Shown in pieces: positions 33,496-41,598 of a stretch of 64,000 bases of DNA. Source of the stretch: Alkalibacillus silvisoli (GTDB taxonomy: Bacteria; Bacillota; Bacilli; Bacillales; Alkalibacillaceae); assembly GCF_039521975.1 (NCBI RefSeq), contig NZ_BAAACZ010000003.1:1-64000 (forward strand). The letters are read 5' to 3'. Made by a program: the position numbers and the translations under genes. Position 1 is the first letter of the stretch. Every line of letters starts with the position of its first letter. The notes under the pieces are model-generated. The model had not been told where the DNA came from. It saw only the letters and a list, made by a program, of their open reading frames with translations, and did no database searches.

Positions 33496-35096
33496 CGGGT
33501 ATGTTTCAAAAGATAAAGCCCATTGCCTTAATGCAACTTAGGTTAGATCGGGTGAGGTTACTTGTTTGGATAGTGGCATTTATTATCGTAACAGCAGGTA
33601 CGACGTTAATATTTGAAGGGTTGTATCCATCTGCAGATGATCGTGATCAATTAGCGGCTTCTGTTGTTAACCCAGCAATCACTGCTTTACTAGGTCCTGC
33701 TTATGGGTTTGATGATTATCATGTTGGTGCTATTTTGTCGCATCAGATGTTGTTACTGACAGCCGTTGTCGTAGCAATTATGAGTATATTGCTCGTAACA
33801 AGACATACTCGAGAAGATGAAGAAGATGGAAGGGTCGAATTAATTCGTTCACTTCCAGTCGGGCGTATGTCCACTTTAACGGCTGTGATGATGAATAAAG
33901 CGTTCACTTTCGTGGTGTTAACGATTTTAATTGGGCTATCACTAGTAGTCTTAGGAATTGACAGCATTGACCTACAAGGATCGCTTCTTTATGGGGCGGT
34001 TCTAGGGGTTACAGGGATTTTATTTGCGGCGATTACTGCTTTATGTGCACAGTTAGCAGAAACATCGCGTGGGACAATAAGCTTAGCTTTTACAGTCCTC
34101 ATTGTTACTTATTTAATCCGTGCAATTGGTGATGTATCTAATGAGGCATTATCATGGGTTTCACCGTTAGGTTGGGTGATTGAAGCTCAAGTATTTGTTG
34201 AAAACCGGTGGTGGCCTGTTTTAATGACATTAGGCTTAGCTATATTGATTGCAGTTGTGGCTTTATATTTAAATGCTAAACGCGACCTTGGAGCGGGTCT
34301 ACTCCCTTCAAAATCGGGTAAAGCGGAAGCATCTAAGTTTTTGCGTACGCCATTAGGTTTCACTTTAAGAATGCAAAGAACCTCTCTTATTGCATGGGGG
34401 ATTGGCTTGTTTGTATTTGGTGCGACTTATGGTTCTGTCTTGGCAGAAACGGAGACGTATGTAGCTGAAATGGAAGTCATGCAGCAAATGTTAGGGACTG
34501 AAGTTTCAGAAGGTTTAGCGTTAATTGAACAGTTTATCGCCATGTTAGCTGTGATCATTTCGATCTTTGCGACAATACCAATGATTTTAGCTGTATACCG
34601 CTTAGCAAAAGAGGAAAAAGTTAATCGAACGGAACAGGTATTGGCAACTGCTATCTCAAAGACTAAATTACTTTCAACGTATTTAATCGTGGCTCTTATT
34701 ATGAGTGCGATTGTAATGGTCGCTGCTTCAGTTGGTATGGGGGTGACAGGTGTTGCGATGCTGGAAGGTGACCTTGCATTTAGCACCATTTTTAATTCCA
34801 TTATGGTTTACTTGCCGGCGACTTGGTTAATGATTGGTTTAGCTACATTGTTAGTTGGTATAGGTAAATGGAGAGGGTTAGCTTGGTTATATCTAGGTTA
34901 TTCATTTGTTGTTGTCTACTTAGGTGGGATGTTAGAGTTTCCTGAATGGATGGAAGCTTTGTCAGTATATGAGCATATCCCTAATTTACCAATAAATGAT
35001 ATGAATTGGTTAGCTGTATTGACTATCACAATTTTAGCCTTGATTTTAGTCGTATTAGCCATGATTAGTTATAGTAGGCGCGACATTAATGGATAA
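33492..35096 (+). CDS. ABC exporter, large permease
   Basis: This 534-residue protein has about twelve helices arranged as two similar halves (helix clusters at about 20-250 and 295-530). That explains why a single permease gene accompanies the ATPase. The length and the VTRHTREDEEDGRVELIRSLPVGR loop match permeases annotated as polyketide/multidrug exporters. The substrate is unknown. It ends in a hairpin shared with the convergent ferritin-like gene. Confidence 0.9.
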   Translation: MTGMFQKIKPIALMQLRLDRVRLLVWIVAFIIVTAGTTLIFEGLYPSADDRDQLAASVVNPAITALLGPAYGFDDYHVGAILSHQMLLLTAVVVAIMSILLVTRHTREDEEDGRVELIRSLPVGRMSTLTAVMMNKAFTFVVLTILIGLSLVVLGIDSIDLQGSLLYGAVLGVTGILFAAITALCAQLAETSRGTISLAFTVLIVTYLIRAIGDVSNEALSWVSPLGWVIEAQVFVENRWWPVLMTLGLAILIAVVALYLNAKRDLGAGLLPSKSGKAEASKFLRTPLGFTLRMQRTSLIAWGIGLFVFGATYGSVLAETETYVAEMEVMQQMLGTEVSEGLALIEQFIAMLAVIISIFATIPMILAVYRLAKEEKVNRTEQVLATAISKTKLLSTYLIVALIMSAIVMVAASVGMGVTGVAMLEGDLAFSTIFNSIMVYLPATWLMIGLATLLVGIGKWRGLAWLYLGYSFVVVYLGGMLEFPEWMEALSVYEHIPNLPINDMNWLAVLTITILALILVVLAMISYSRRDING

Positions 35097-35120
35097 TTTG
35101 ATATGGTCAAATTTTGATTT

Positions 35121-35160
35121 AAGTAAGCGAACGCCCAATTAATCAGGCGCTCGCTTACTT
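35121..35160. terminator. Bidirectional hairpin carrying a family A repeat unit
   Basis: AAGTAAGCGAACGCC (35121-35135) pairs with GGCGCTCGCTTACTT (35146-35160), with one mismatch and a 10-base loop CAATTAATCA. It separates two convergent genes. Its core GCGAACGCCCAATTAAT is identical to 22522-22538. Confidence 0.75.
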
Positions 35161-35173
35161 CCACGTATCCACA

Positions 35174-35632
35174 TTACTGAAAGCTTTCATTTAGGTAATA
35201 AAGCATCCACATGGCATGCTTTTGTTCATCAGCGGCTATTCGTTTGAATCTGTCTTTGAAGTAGGGATTTTTAATTCGATCGGCAATATTTAAATAAGTC
35301 TGTACAGATTGTTGCTCATGGAAAAACGCCGTTTCTAACGCTTGACTATAATCATCTGGACAATGATCAATGATTTCGGGTGAATGCGTATAGCTAGTTA
35401 ATTTCTGATAAAAGTTAGAGAACTCATTCAAATGACGTTGTTCATTAATTTTAATCGAAATAATGTGATTCTTTGTCTTTTCTGATGGAGTGAGTAAAGT
35501 TAGGTCATTATAAAAACAAATCGCAGTATATTCTCTATTAATTGCATGCTTTAAGTCTTCATACACATTCGGTTGTGTTTCATTTAAATATTGTCCTTTT
35601 AAGTCTGTGTCGTGAAAATAATGTTGATACAT
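35174..35632 (-). CDS. Ferritin-like domain protein
   Basis: This 152-residue four-helix protein has paired metal-ligand motifs of the rubrerythrin/ferritin-like type: an E in HAINREYTAICFYN, ExxH in INEQRHLNEF, E in AFFHEQQSVQTY and ExxH-like DEQKHAMWM. This suggests a di-iron site. The function is unknown; related Bacillus proteins are seen in stress and spore contexts. The ATG at 35632 has GAGGGGG eight bases upstream, and a longer in-frame start has no such site. Confidence 0.8.
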   Translation of the reverse strand: MYQHYFHDTDLKGQYLNETQPNVYEDLKHAINREYTAICFYNDLTLLTPSEKTKNHIISIKINEQRHLNEFSNFYQKLTSYTHSPEIIDHCPDDYSQALETAFFHEQQSVQTYLNIADRIKNPYFKDRFKRIAADEQKHAMWMLYYLNESFQ

Positions 35633-35759
35633 GTTAAGTTCCCCCTCAGTAAATAAATGATGGTGAATTATATGTATGGAAATTAACAAAATGACTCTAT
35701 GATTATGAATATTTTCTTACGCAGGGTGCACGATAAAGAGTAAAAGGAGTGATATTTAA

Positions 35760-36371
35760 ATGGAAAATGCGATCAAAAACCTAATGAGTTCGAATATTGT
35801 TTCTGTAACTTCAGAGCAATCAGTTCAAGAAGCGGCTGCATTAATGGAGCAAAATGATATCGGAGCGATTCCTGTTATTGAGAATGGTCAACTACGTGGT
35901 ATTATTACTGACCGTGATATTACGCTTCGTGCGACAGCTAAAAATCAGCAAAGCAATTGCCCGATTAGTCAGTGTATGAGTAGTGAAATTGTATCAGCTG
36001 ATGCGAGTATGGATATTCATGAAGCGGCTAATTTAATGGCTCAGAAACAAATTCGTCGCTTACCTGTAACAGAAAACGGTCAAGCAGTAGGTATGCTTTC
36101 AATTGGTGATTTAGCACAACAAAACATATATAGAAATGAAGCAGGCGATGCTTTATCAAACATTTCAATTCCAAAAGCTTCTATGCAAGGAGCGCAGCAA
36201 CAAGCTAACGCTCAGGCAGCACAGCAGCAAGCTAATGCTCAGGCAGCACAGCAACAAAATGCACAAATGCAACAACAGCAAAACGCACAAATGGCACAGC
36301 AACAAAATGCTCAGATGCAACAGCAACAAAATGCACAAATGAATCAACAAAACAACAAAGGAATGCAGTAA
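35760..36371 (+). CDS. CBS-domain protein with Gln-rich repetitive tail
   Basis: This 203-residue protein has two CBS motifs forming one Bateman module (about 5-125: ENGQLRGIITDRDITLR and ENGQAVGMLSIGDLAQ). The last 60 residues are a low-complexity tail of A/N/Q/M: two QQQANAQAA units followed by several QQQNAQM units. The DNA of the tail (36190-36350) is a matching tandem repeat. CBS pairs usually bind adenine nucleotides. Stand-alone Bacillus relatives (YhcV/YkuL-like) lack such a tail. AAAAGGAG precedes the ATG by ten bases. Confidence 0.9.
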   Translation: MENAIKNLMSSNIVSVTSEQSVQEAAALMEQNDIGAIPVIENGQLRGIITDRDITLRATAKNQQSNCPISQCMSSEIVSADASMDIHEAANLMAQKQIRRLPVTENGQAVGMLSIGDLAQQNIYRNEAGDALSNISIPKASMQGAQQQANAQAAQQQANAQAAQQQNAQMQQQQNAQMAQQQNAQMQQQQNAQMNQQNNKGMQ

Positions 36372-36376
36372 TCAAA

Positions 36377-36407
36377 AAAAGACGACCGCAACTTCGGTCG
36401 TCTTTTT
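36377..36407. terminator. Bidirectional terminator
   Basis: AAAAGACGACCG (36377-36388) and CGGTCGTCTTTT (36395-36406) form a perfect stem flanked by an A run and a T run, between two convergent genes. Confidence 0.9.
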
Positions 36408-36408
36408 A

Positions 36409-37149
36409 TTAATACTCAAATACATCGCCGATATGTTCGTGTAATTCCTCATTTTCGATATGAATAATGACATGATGCTCACCTGATGTATCTTCATTAA
36501 ATTCGGCTTGATAAACTCCTGGTTCAGTCTCTTCAGCGGATAACCAAACGCGCTGATCTTCAGAATCGACATGCCATACTTCGAAAGTAATGTCTGCAGA
36601 TTCTAAGTCATCACCTTCATAGAGAACTTCTGAAGTTAATTGATCATCAACAAGTTGAAAATCAACAGATAAACGTTCATCAAGTTCTTCAGTATGGCCA
36701 TGGTGGTCATGTTCATGAGAATTCCCGTCTGATGTCGCTGTTTCTACTTCTGCATCACCAACAACAAGGTCATATTGTGGCATGTGGTGTTGTTCTCTAG
36801 CAGTAACATGAGGCACTACGTAGAATGCGCCTTCTTCTTCAAACGTATAACTTACTTCATATACACCATCTTCAACTAATGAACCTTCAACCATGTCACC
36901 TGCTTCCTTTTGTCCTTCTTGCCAAACTTCAAAAGTGACATCATTCGCATCGTTAACAGCTTCACCATCTTGAGTTACGCGTGTTGATAATGTTGTCTCA
37001 CCTAGGTCCTGTTCTTGTTCCATTAACACTTCCACTTCAAGGGGGGCTAATGAATCAACGTCATTTGTTTCTGCTTCCTGATCGTCTCCTCCGCAAGCGG
37101 CCATTATAACTAACATCGCTGCAACAAGGATTAATAACCATTTTTTCAT
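36409..37149 (-). CDS. Lipoprotein with two YtkA/FixH-like domains and a His-rich linker
   Basis: This 246-residue protein has a lipobox (VIMAACG, Cys about 19). Two tandem YtkA-like beta domains follow (about 35-130 and 155-246). Each has the TFEVW strand and a GVYEVSYTFE/GVYQAEFNED strand. Between them is a histidine cluster, HEHDHHGH, and further His residues (REQHHMPQYD, EHHVIIHIENEELHEHIG) lie at domain ends. YtkA domains occur in copper/redox-related lipoproteins, so metal binding is plausible but not shown. Confidence 0.82.
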   Translation of the reverse strand: MKKWLLILVAAMLVIMAACGGDDQEAETNDVDSLAPLEVEVLMEQEQDLGETTLSTRVTQDGEAVNDANDVTFEVWQEGQKEAGDMVEGSLVEDGVYEVSYTFEEEGAFYVVPHVTAREQHHMPQYDLVVGDAEVETATSDGNSHEHDHHGHTEELDERLSVDFQLVDDQLTSEVLYEGDDLESADITFEVWHVDSEDQRVWLSAEETEPGVYQAEFNEDTSGEHHVIIHIENEELHEHIGDVFEY

Positions 37150-37280
37150 TTATCATTCATCTCCTTCCATCAGCCATTGTAACCATTTATCCCAATTTTA
37201 ACACGCTTTAAAGTAAAATCTTCTACAAGATTATGACGCTTTTAAGAAAAAAGTATGTCTATTTAATGAAACAAGCTATA

Positions 37281-37348
37281 TGACATTTGTCATGCTAAAG
37301 TCCTGACGTTCATGACTATTTTAGAAGCTGTTTGAGCCTTAATATAAT
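37281..37348 (+). promoter_or_regulatory. des promoter with two candidate DesR operators
   Basis: TGACATTTGTCATG (37281-37294) and TGACGTTCATGACT (37304-37317) are related partly palindromic sites 23 bases apart. TATAAT lies downstream at 37343-37348. The matching -35 (TTTTAG, 37319-37324) is poor, as expected where a regulator activates. In B. subtilis phosphorylated DesR binds adjacent sites just upstream of the des promoter. Confidence 0.65.
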
Positions 37349-37377
37349 AAGAAAGATTAAACGTTGAGGTGAACAAT

Positions 37378-38397
37378 ATGGCAAATGCTAAACTATCAGA
37401 GCTTCGAAAAAAGATTCGACCTTTTGAAGATGCGGATGATCGAGCAAGTACTAAACAGTTAATTAATACTTTACCTCCATTTTTTATACTGTGGGTATTA
37501 GCTTACATTAGCTTGTCTATTTCGGTTTGGATTACGATTCCAATCGCAATTGTAGCAGCTGGATTTCTGGTTCGAACGTTTATTATATTTCATGATTGTT
37601 GTCATGGATCATTTTTTAAAAACCGTAAATTAAATAACTTTGTCGGTACAATGACCGGTGTCATGACTATGTTTCCTTACCTTAAGTGGAAAAGAGAGCA
37701 TGCGATTCACCACGCAACGAGTAGTAACTTAAATAAGCGTGGTACGGGTGATGTTTGGATTATGACAGTAGATGAATATATGAAATCATCACCACTGCAA
37801 AGGTTACAATACCGTTTATACCGAAATCCTTTAGTCATGTTTGGTTTAGGTCCAATTTATATGTTGTTTATTACGAACCGATTAAACCGAAAAGATGCGA
37901 AAAAAGGTGAAAGACGTAACACTTACTTAACGAATGTATTAATTCTAGGTATCTCACTACTGCTTATTTGGTTAATCGGATTTTACGCGTTTTTCGTTAT
38001 TCAGTTTACAATCATGTTTGTTTCTGGTGCGCTTGGCATTTGGTTATTCTATGTGCAGCATCAGTTTGAAGATTCATACTTTGAAGATGAATCTGAATGG
38101 GACTATGTGAAAGCAGCAATTGATGGTAGCTCATATTATAAGCTACCGCGTGTTTTACAATGGCTAACTGGTAATATTGGGTATCACCACGTGCACCATT
38201 TAAGCCCGAAAGTCCCTAATTACCATTTAGAAACCGTTCACGAAAAAACACCACCACTCCAAGAAGCAACAACAATTACATTAAAATCAAGTTTGAAGTC
38301 GATCAAGTTTAGATTATATGATGAGCATAAGAAAACGTTTGTTAGTTTTAGAGAGATTAAACAAAAAATGCGCCGAAATGAAACAGTCAACTCTTAA
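37378..38397 (+). CDS. des: Acyl-lipid desaturase (cold-induced)
   Basis: This 339-residue membrane di-iron desaturase has three histidine boxes: HDCCHGS, HAIHH and HHVHH, with an extra QHQFED. Four hydrophobic helices are grouped in two pairs. The enzyme introduces a double bond into the acyl chains of membrane phospholipids (delta-5 in B. subtilis), restoring fluidity in the cold. The gene is followed by desK and desR, as in B. subtilis. The ATG at 37378 is eight bases after GAGG. It ends in a repeat-type terminator, so desKR are transcribed separately. Confidence 0.95.
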   Translation: MANAKLSELRKKIRPFEDADDRASTKQLINTLPPFFILWVLAYISLSISVWITIPIAIVAAGFLVRTFIIFHDCCHGSFFKNRKLNNFVGTMTGVMTMFPYLKWKREHAIHHATSSNLNKRGTGDVWIMTVDEYMKSSPLQRLQYRLYRNPLVMFGLGPIYMLFITNRLNRKDAKKGERRNTYLTNVLILGISLLLIWLIGFYAFFVIQFTIMFVSGALGIWLFYVQHQFEDSYFEDESEWDYVKAAIDGSSYYKLPRVLQWLTGNIGYHHVHHLSPKVPNYHLETVHEKTPPLQEATTITLKSSLKSIKFRLYDEHKKTFVSFREIKQKMRRNETVNS

Positions 38398-38483
38398 GAA
38401 TTGAGTTTCGGCGGTTCAATTTATCAGCATTCCAGCAAATACATCAGTGTTCAAGCATTTTTGATGTAGAGATATCAAAGCGC

Positions 38484-38527
38484 AAAATCCGAACGAGTTC
38501 ATTTATGATGACTCGTTCGGATTTTCT
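38484..38527 (+). terminator. Terminator made of dispersed 42-bp palindrome (copy 3)
   Basis: AAAATCCGAACGAGT (38484-38498) and ACTCGTTCGGATTTT (38511-38525) form a perfect 15-bp stem with a 12-base loop. It lies between des and desK and is the third copy of the element at 8138 and 30749. Confidence 0.85.
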
Positions 38528-38676
38528 AATTTGACAACTAATTTTGTCCTAATTCTCGTTTTTATTATTGGCTCTGCTACATATCAGTAGTGGGGGACGA
38601 TTGAATGGCCATTATATTATTTTTTCCCTTAAAAATGGTATGATTAAAATAAGTACAAAAGTTAGGTGGGCAATGA

Positions 38677-39804
38677 ATGCAAAATTGGTTCAGTATTATT
38701 CCGCGAAATCTAAGTTTAAATATATATGTATGGGTTATTTTTAGTTTTTTACCTTTCTTCTTTATTTTTCGGTCTAATTCAGCGCTTGAGATCGTTTTGG
38801 GGCTTATAGCGATCTTAACATTCTTTTTAGCTTACCGTTTATCCTTTCTTTCTGATGGATGGCCAGTTTATGTTTGGGTCTCCATTAAAATCATAATTAG
38901 TGTCGGCATGACTTTATTTTACGGTTATGTCTATGTTTCATTGTTTTTAGCTTATTTCATTGGTAATGTTCAGCGAAAAGCAGGGTTTTTAACGTTATAT
39001 ATTATCCATTTAGTGACGACTTTAGTTGCTATTTATGGTAGCTTTTTCACCCAGACTGAACTATTTTTCACCCAATTACCTTTCATTATTATTACGATTA
39101 TCGGGGTCGTACTACTACCGTTTAATACATATAATCGAATTAAACGCGAGAAGCTTGAAGGGGAGCTTGCTGATGCTAATCAGAAAATCTCTAAGCTTAT
39201 GGTTTTTGAAGAGAGACAAAGAATTGCACGCGATTTACACGATACATTAGGCCAAAAGTTATCTTTAATCGGTTTGAAAAGTGATTTAGCAGGAAAGTTA
39301 GTGAAAGTCGATCAAGAAAAAGCGGTTAGTGAAATGAAAGATATAAATCAAACTGCTCGTACAGCATTAAAAGAAGTGCGTGATATGGTATCGGATATGA
39401 GAGGGACAAGATTGAAAGATGAATTGCGTTATATTAGACAATTACTAGAAGCAGCAGAGATCGAATATGATATAGAAGGGGAGCATGAACTACAACAGAC
39501 TCCATTATTAATAGAAGATGTAGCGAGTATGTGTTTGAAAGAAGCCATCACCAATGTTGTGAAGCATAGTGGCGCCAGCTTGTGTCGAATTGGGGTTTTA
39601 GAAAAAGAAGACAGAATCGAGTTAATCATACAAGATGATGGAATCGGATTTCCTGAACAAGTGGCGGAAAATGGGCTAAGAGGTATGCGTGAGCGATTGG
39701 AATTTGTTAATGGTCATCTTGACATTAGTGGGCAAGAAGGAACTTCATTAAAAATCATGATTCCAAAGGCAGTGAAACAAGAAAGTTCAGAGGTGGTTGA
39801 ATGA
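38677..39804 (+). CDS. desK: Membrane-fluidity sensor histidine kinase DesK
   Basis: This is a 375-residue kinase. Five hydrophobic helices (residues about 12-148) form the temperature/thickness sensor. A linker coiled coil (RIKREKLEGELADANQKISK) leads to the dimerisation helix with phospho-accepting His188 in ERQRIARDLHDTLGQK, the same residue number as in B. subtilis DesK. The HATPase domain follows with CLKEAITNVVKHS, DDGIGF and GLRGMRERL. DesK senses cold-induced membrane ordering and phosphorylates DesR. The gene overlaps desR by four bases. Confidence 0.95.
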   Translation: MQNWFSIIPRNLSLNIYVWVIFSFLPFFFIFRSNSALEIVLGLIAILTFFLAYRLSFLSDGWPVYVWVSIKIIISVGMTLFYGYVYVSLFLAYFIGNVQRKAGFLTLYIIHLVTTLVAIYGSFFTQTELFFTQLPFIIITIIGVVLLPFNTYNRIKREKLEGELADANQKISKLMVFEERQRIARDLHDTLGQKLSLIGLKSDLAGKLVKVDQEKAVSEMKDINQTARTALKEVRDMVSDMRGTRLKDELRYIRQLLEAAEIEYDIEGEHELQQTPLLIEDVASMCLKEAITNVVKHSGASLCRIGVLEKEDRIELIIQDDGIGFPEQVAENGLRGMRERLEFVNGHLDISGQEGTSLKIMIPKAVKQESSEVVE

Positions 39805-40403
39805 TTCAGATTGTGTTAGCTGAAGATCAAGGGATGTTACTTGGAGCTTTAGGCTCTTTGTTGGATCTAGAGGCAGATATGCAGGTGGTTGGTAAGGCTG
39901 AAAATGGTGAAGAAGCTGTTCAGTTAGTCCGTAAACATAAGCCAGGCATTTGTATTATGGATATTGAAATGCCGATTAAATCAGGTTTAGATGCGGCAGA
40001 AGAAATGCTTAATCAAGATTGTAAAGTCATCATATTAACGACCTTTGCAAGAGCGGGTTATTTTGAACGTGCGAGAAAGGCAGGAGTTTCAGGTTATTTA
40101 CTAAAAGATAGCCCAAGTGAAGAATTAGCTAATTCAATTAGAATCATTATGAACGGAAGAAAAGTCTATGCACCTGAACTAGTTGATTTAGCCTATGAAG
40201 AAGTGAATCCGTTGACAGAAAGAGAAGCTCAAGTTGTTAAGCTGATTGCAGAAGGAAAAAGCACGAAGGAAATCGCGCAACAATTATACTTAACGCATGG
40301 GACCATTCGTAATTATATCTCGATCATTTTCGATAAACTTGAAGTTAGTAATCGTATCGAAGCTATCTCCAAAGTTAAAGAAAAAGGGTGGTTATCCTCA
40401 TGA
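39801..40403 (+). CDS. desR: Response regulator DesR (NarL family)
   Basis: This 200-residue response regulator has phosphoacceptor Asp54 (CIMDIEMP), Lys in LLKDSPSEE and a C-terminal LuxR/NarL helix-turn-helix (LTEREAQVVKLIAEGKSTKE, then LTHGTIRNYISIIFDKL). It is the partner of DesK and should activate des in the cold through the sites at 37281-37317. Its stop overlaps the start of the peptidase gene (ATGA at 40400-40403), an arrangement not present in B. subtilis. Confidence 0.95.
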   Translation: MIQIVLAEDQGMLLGALGSLLDLEADMQVVGKAENGEEAVQLVRKHKPGICIMDIEMPIKSGLDAAEEMLNQDCKVIILTTFARAGYFERARKAGVSGYLLKDSPSEELANSIRIIMNGRKVYAPELVDLAYEEVNPLTEREAQVVKLIAEGKSTKEIAQQLYLTHGTIRNYISIIFDKLEVSNRIEAISKVKEKGWLSS

Positions 40404-41449
40404 AAAGGATCAGGGAATTTGGTATTGAAATTGGTTCTTTCCCTACAGGTGCCCGTAATCAAATTACAGATGTAGCTGGTGTTAAAGTTGGCCATAAGAC
40501 ACTTGCTAAAGGAGAAATACAAACGGGTGTAACCTCAATTATTCCAGGAGAAGGAAACATATTTCAAGAAAAATTCATAGCAGCGAGTCATGTGTTTAAT
40601 GGATTTGGCAAGACAACAGGGTTAGTCCAAATTAATGAGCTAGGAACTCTAGAGACGCCTATTTTACTAACGAATACTTTAAGTGCCGGAACATGTACAA
40701 CAGCGCTAGTCCGTTATATGCTTAAACAAGATGAAACGATTGGAAGTTCAACCGGGACAGTAAATCCAGTTGTCGGTGAGTGCAATGATATGGTCCTAAA
40801 TAATATTCGCAACTTTAGTGTGTCAGAAGCGGATGCTTTAGAAGCGTTAGAAAATGCTCAAGTGAACATGCAAGAAGGAAGTGTAGGTGCTGGACGTGGT
40901 ATGAAATGCTTCGGCCTTAAAGGAGGGGTTGGGACTTCATCACGGAAACTGACATATGAACATGGTGAATATACAATCGGCGTATTAGTGCTATCGAATT
41001 TTGGTAAATTAGAAGAATTTAGGTTGAATGGGCAATTGGTGGGGCCGCAACTAAAAACCCAATTAAATGAAGAAACTGATGAAGTCGACAAGGGCTCGAT
41101 TATGATGATCGTAGCGACGGATTTACCTGTTACATCAAGTCAATTAAAGCGAATTATTAAACGAACAGGAAACGGATTGAGTCGAACGGGTTCATTTATG
41201 GGGAATGGTAGTGGTGATGTGGTCATTGGCTATTCGACTGCAAACCGAGTTCCTCATGCTTCAAAGAAACTTCAGCAAATGAGAGTGGTTCATGAAAATG
41301 ATTTAGATCAGGCGTTCTTAGCAGTAGCAGATACAACAGAAGAAGCTATCTTAAACTCGATGGTAAAAGCAGAAACAGTAACTGGACGAAACGAAACAAC
41401 GCTTCATTCGTTATATAAATATATAGATAATTTAATGAGAAGGGGATAA
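40400..41449 (+). CDS. P1 (DmpA) family N-terminal nucleophile peptidase
   Basis: This 349-residue member of the DmpA/BapA family opens with ITDVAGVKVGHKT. The maturation site is expected before Ser233 in DKGSIMMIVATDLP, where self-cleavage frees the catalytic serine. The following LKRIIKRTGNGLSRTG matches the family. Such enzymes remove N-terminal residues from peptides, including D- or beta-amino acids. Of two in-frame starts, the ATG at 40400 is correctly spaced from AAGGGTGG and overlaps the desR stop. It is therefore co-translated with the sensor system, though a functional link is uncertain. Confidence 0.88.
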   Translation: MKRIREFGIEIGSFPTGARNQITDVAGVKVGHKTLAKGEIQTGVTSIIPGEGNIFQEKFIAASHVFNGFGKTTGLVQINELGTLETPILLTNTLSAGTCTTALVRYMLKQDETIGSSTGTVNPVVGECNDMVLNNIRNFSVSEADALEALENAQVNMQEGSVGAGRGMKCFGLKGGVGTSSRKLTYEHGEYTIGVLVLSNFGKLEEFRLNGQLVGPQLKTQLNEETDEVDKGSIMMIVATDLPVTSSQLKRIIKRTGNGLSRTGSFMGNGSGDVVIGYSTANRVPHASKKLQQMRVVHENDLDQAFLAVADTTEEAILNSMVKAETVTGRNETTLHSLYKYIDNLMRRG

Positions 41450-41453
41450 GCGG

Positions 41454-41582
41454 ATGGCGAAAAAGGGTAAGAAGAATAAAGGTGAATCGAAGTACTGGAT
41501 CGCCGATATGTTATCTTTTTTAATTGAAATATTGATTTATTTTCCAAGGCTTATTGTGTCATTTATTCGAAGTATATTCTAA
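41454..41582 (+). CDS. Small basic membrane protein (42 aa)
   Basis: The ATG at 41454 follows AAGGGG by eight bases and lies four bases after the peptidase stop. The product starts MAKKGKKNKGESKYW, a lysine-rich segment, followed by one hydrophobic helix (LSFLIEILIYFPRLIVSFI). I do not recognise it. Its position in a tight run of genes (desR, peptidase, this ORF, amidase, all within a few bases) supports it being real. Confidence 0.65.
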   Translation: MAKKGKKNKGESKYWIADMLSFLIEILIYFPRLIVSFIRSIF

Positions 41583-41598
41583 AAGCGGAGGGCCTAAG

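Noticed and set aside
34427..34801. 124-codon minus-strand frame inside the ABC permease
   Set aside because: Antisense to a hydrophobic, codon-biased gene; its Thr/Ile/Ser-rich content is typical of a reverse-strand shadow.
36136..36350. Frames on both strands across the Gln-rich tail of the CBS protein
   Set aside because: They arise because the tandem CAG/CAA-type repeat is open in several frames; only the CBS frame has a start signal and domain.
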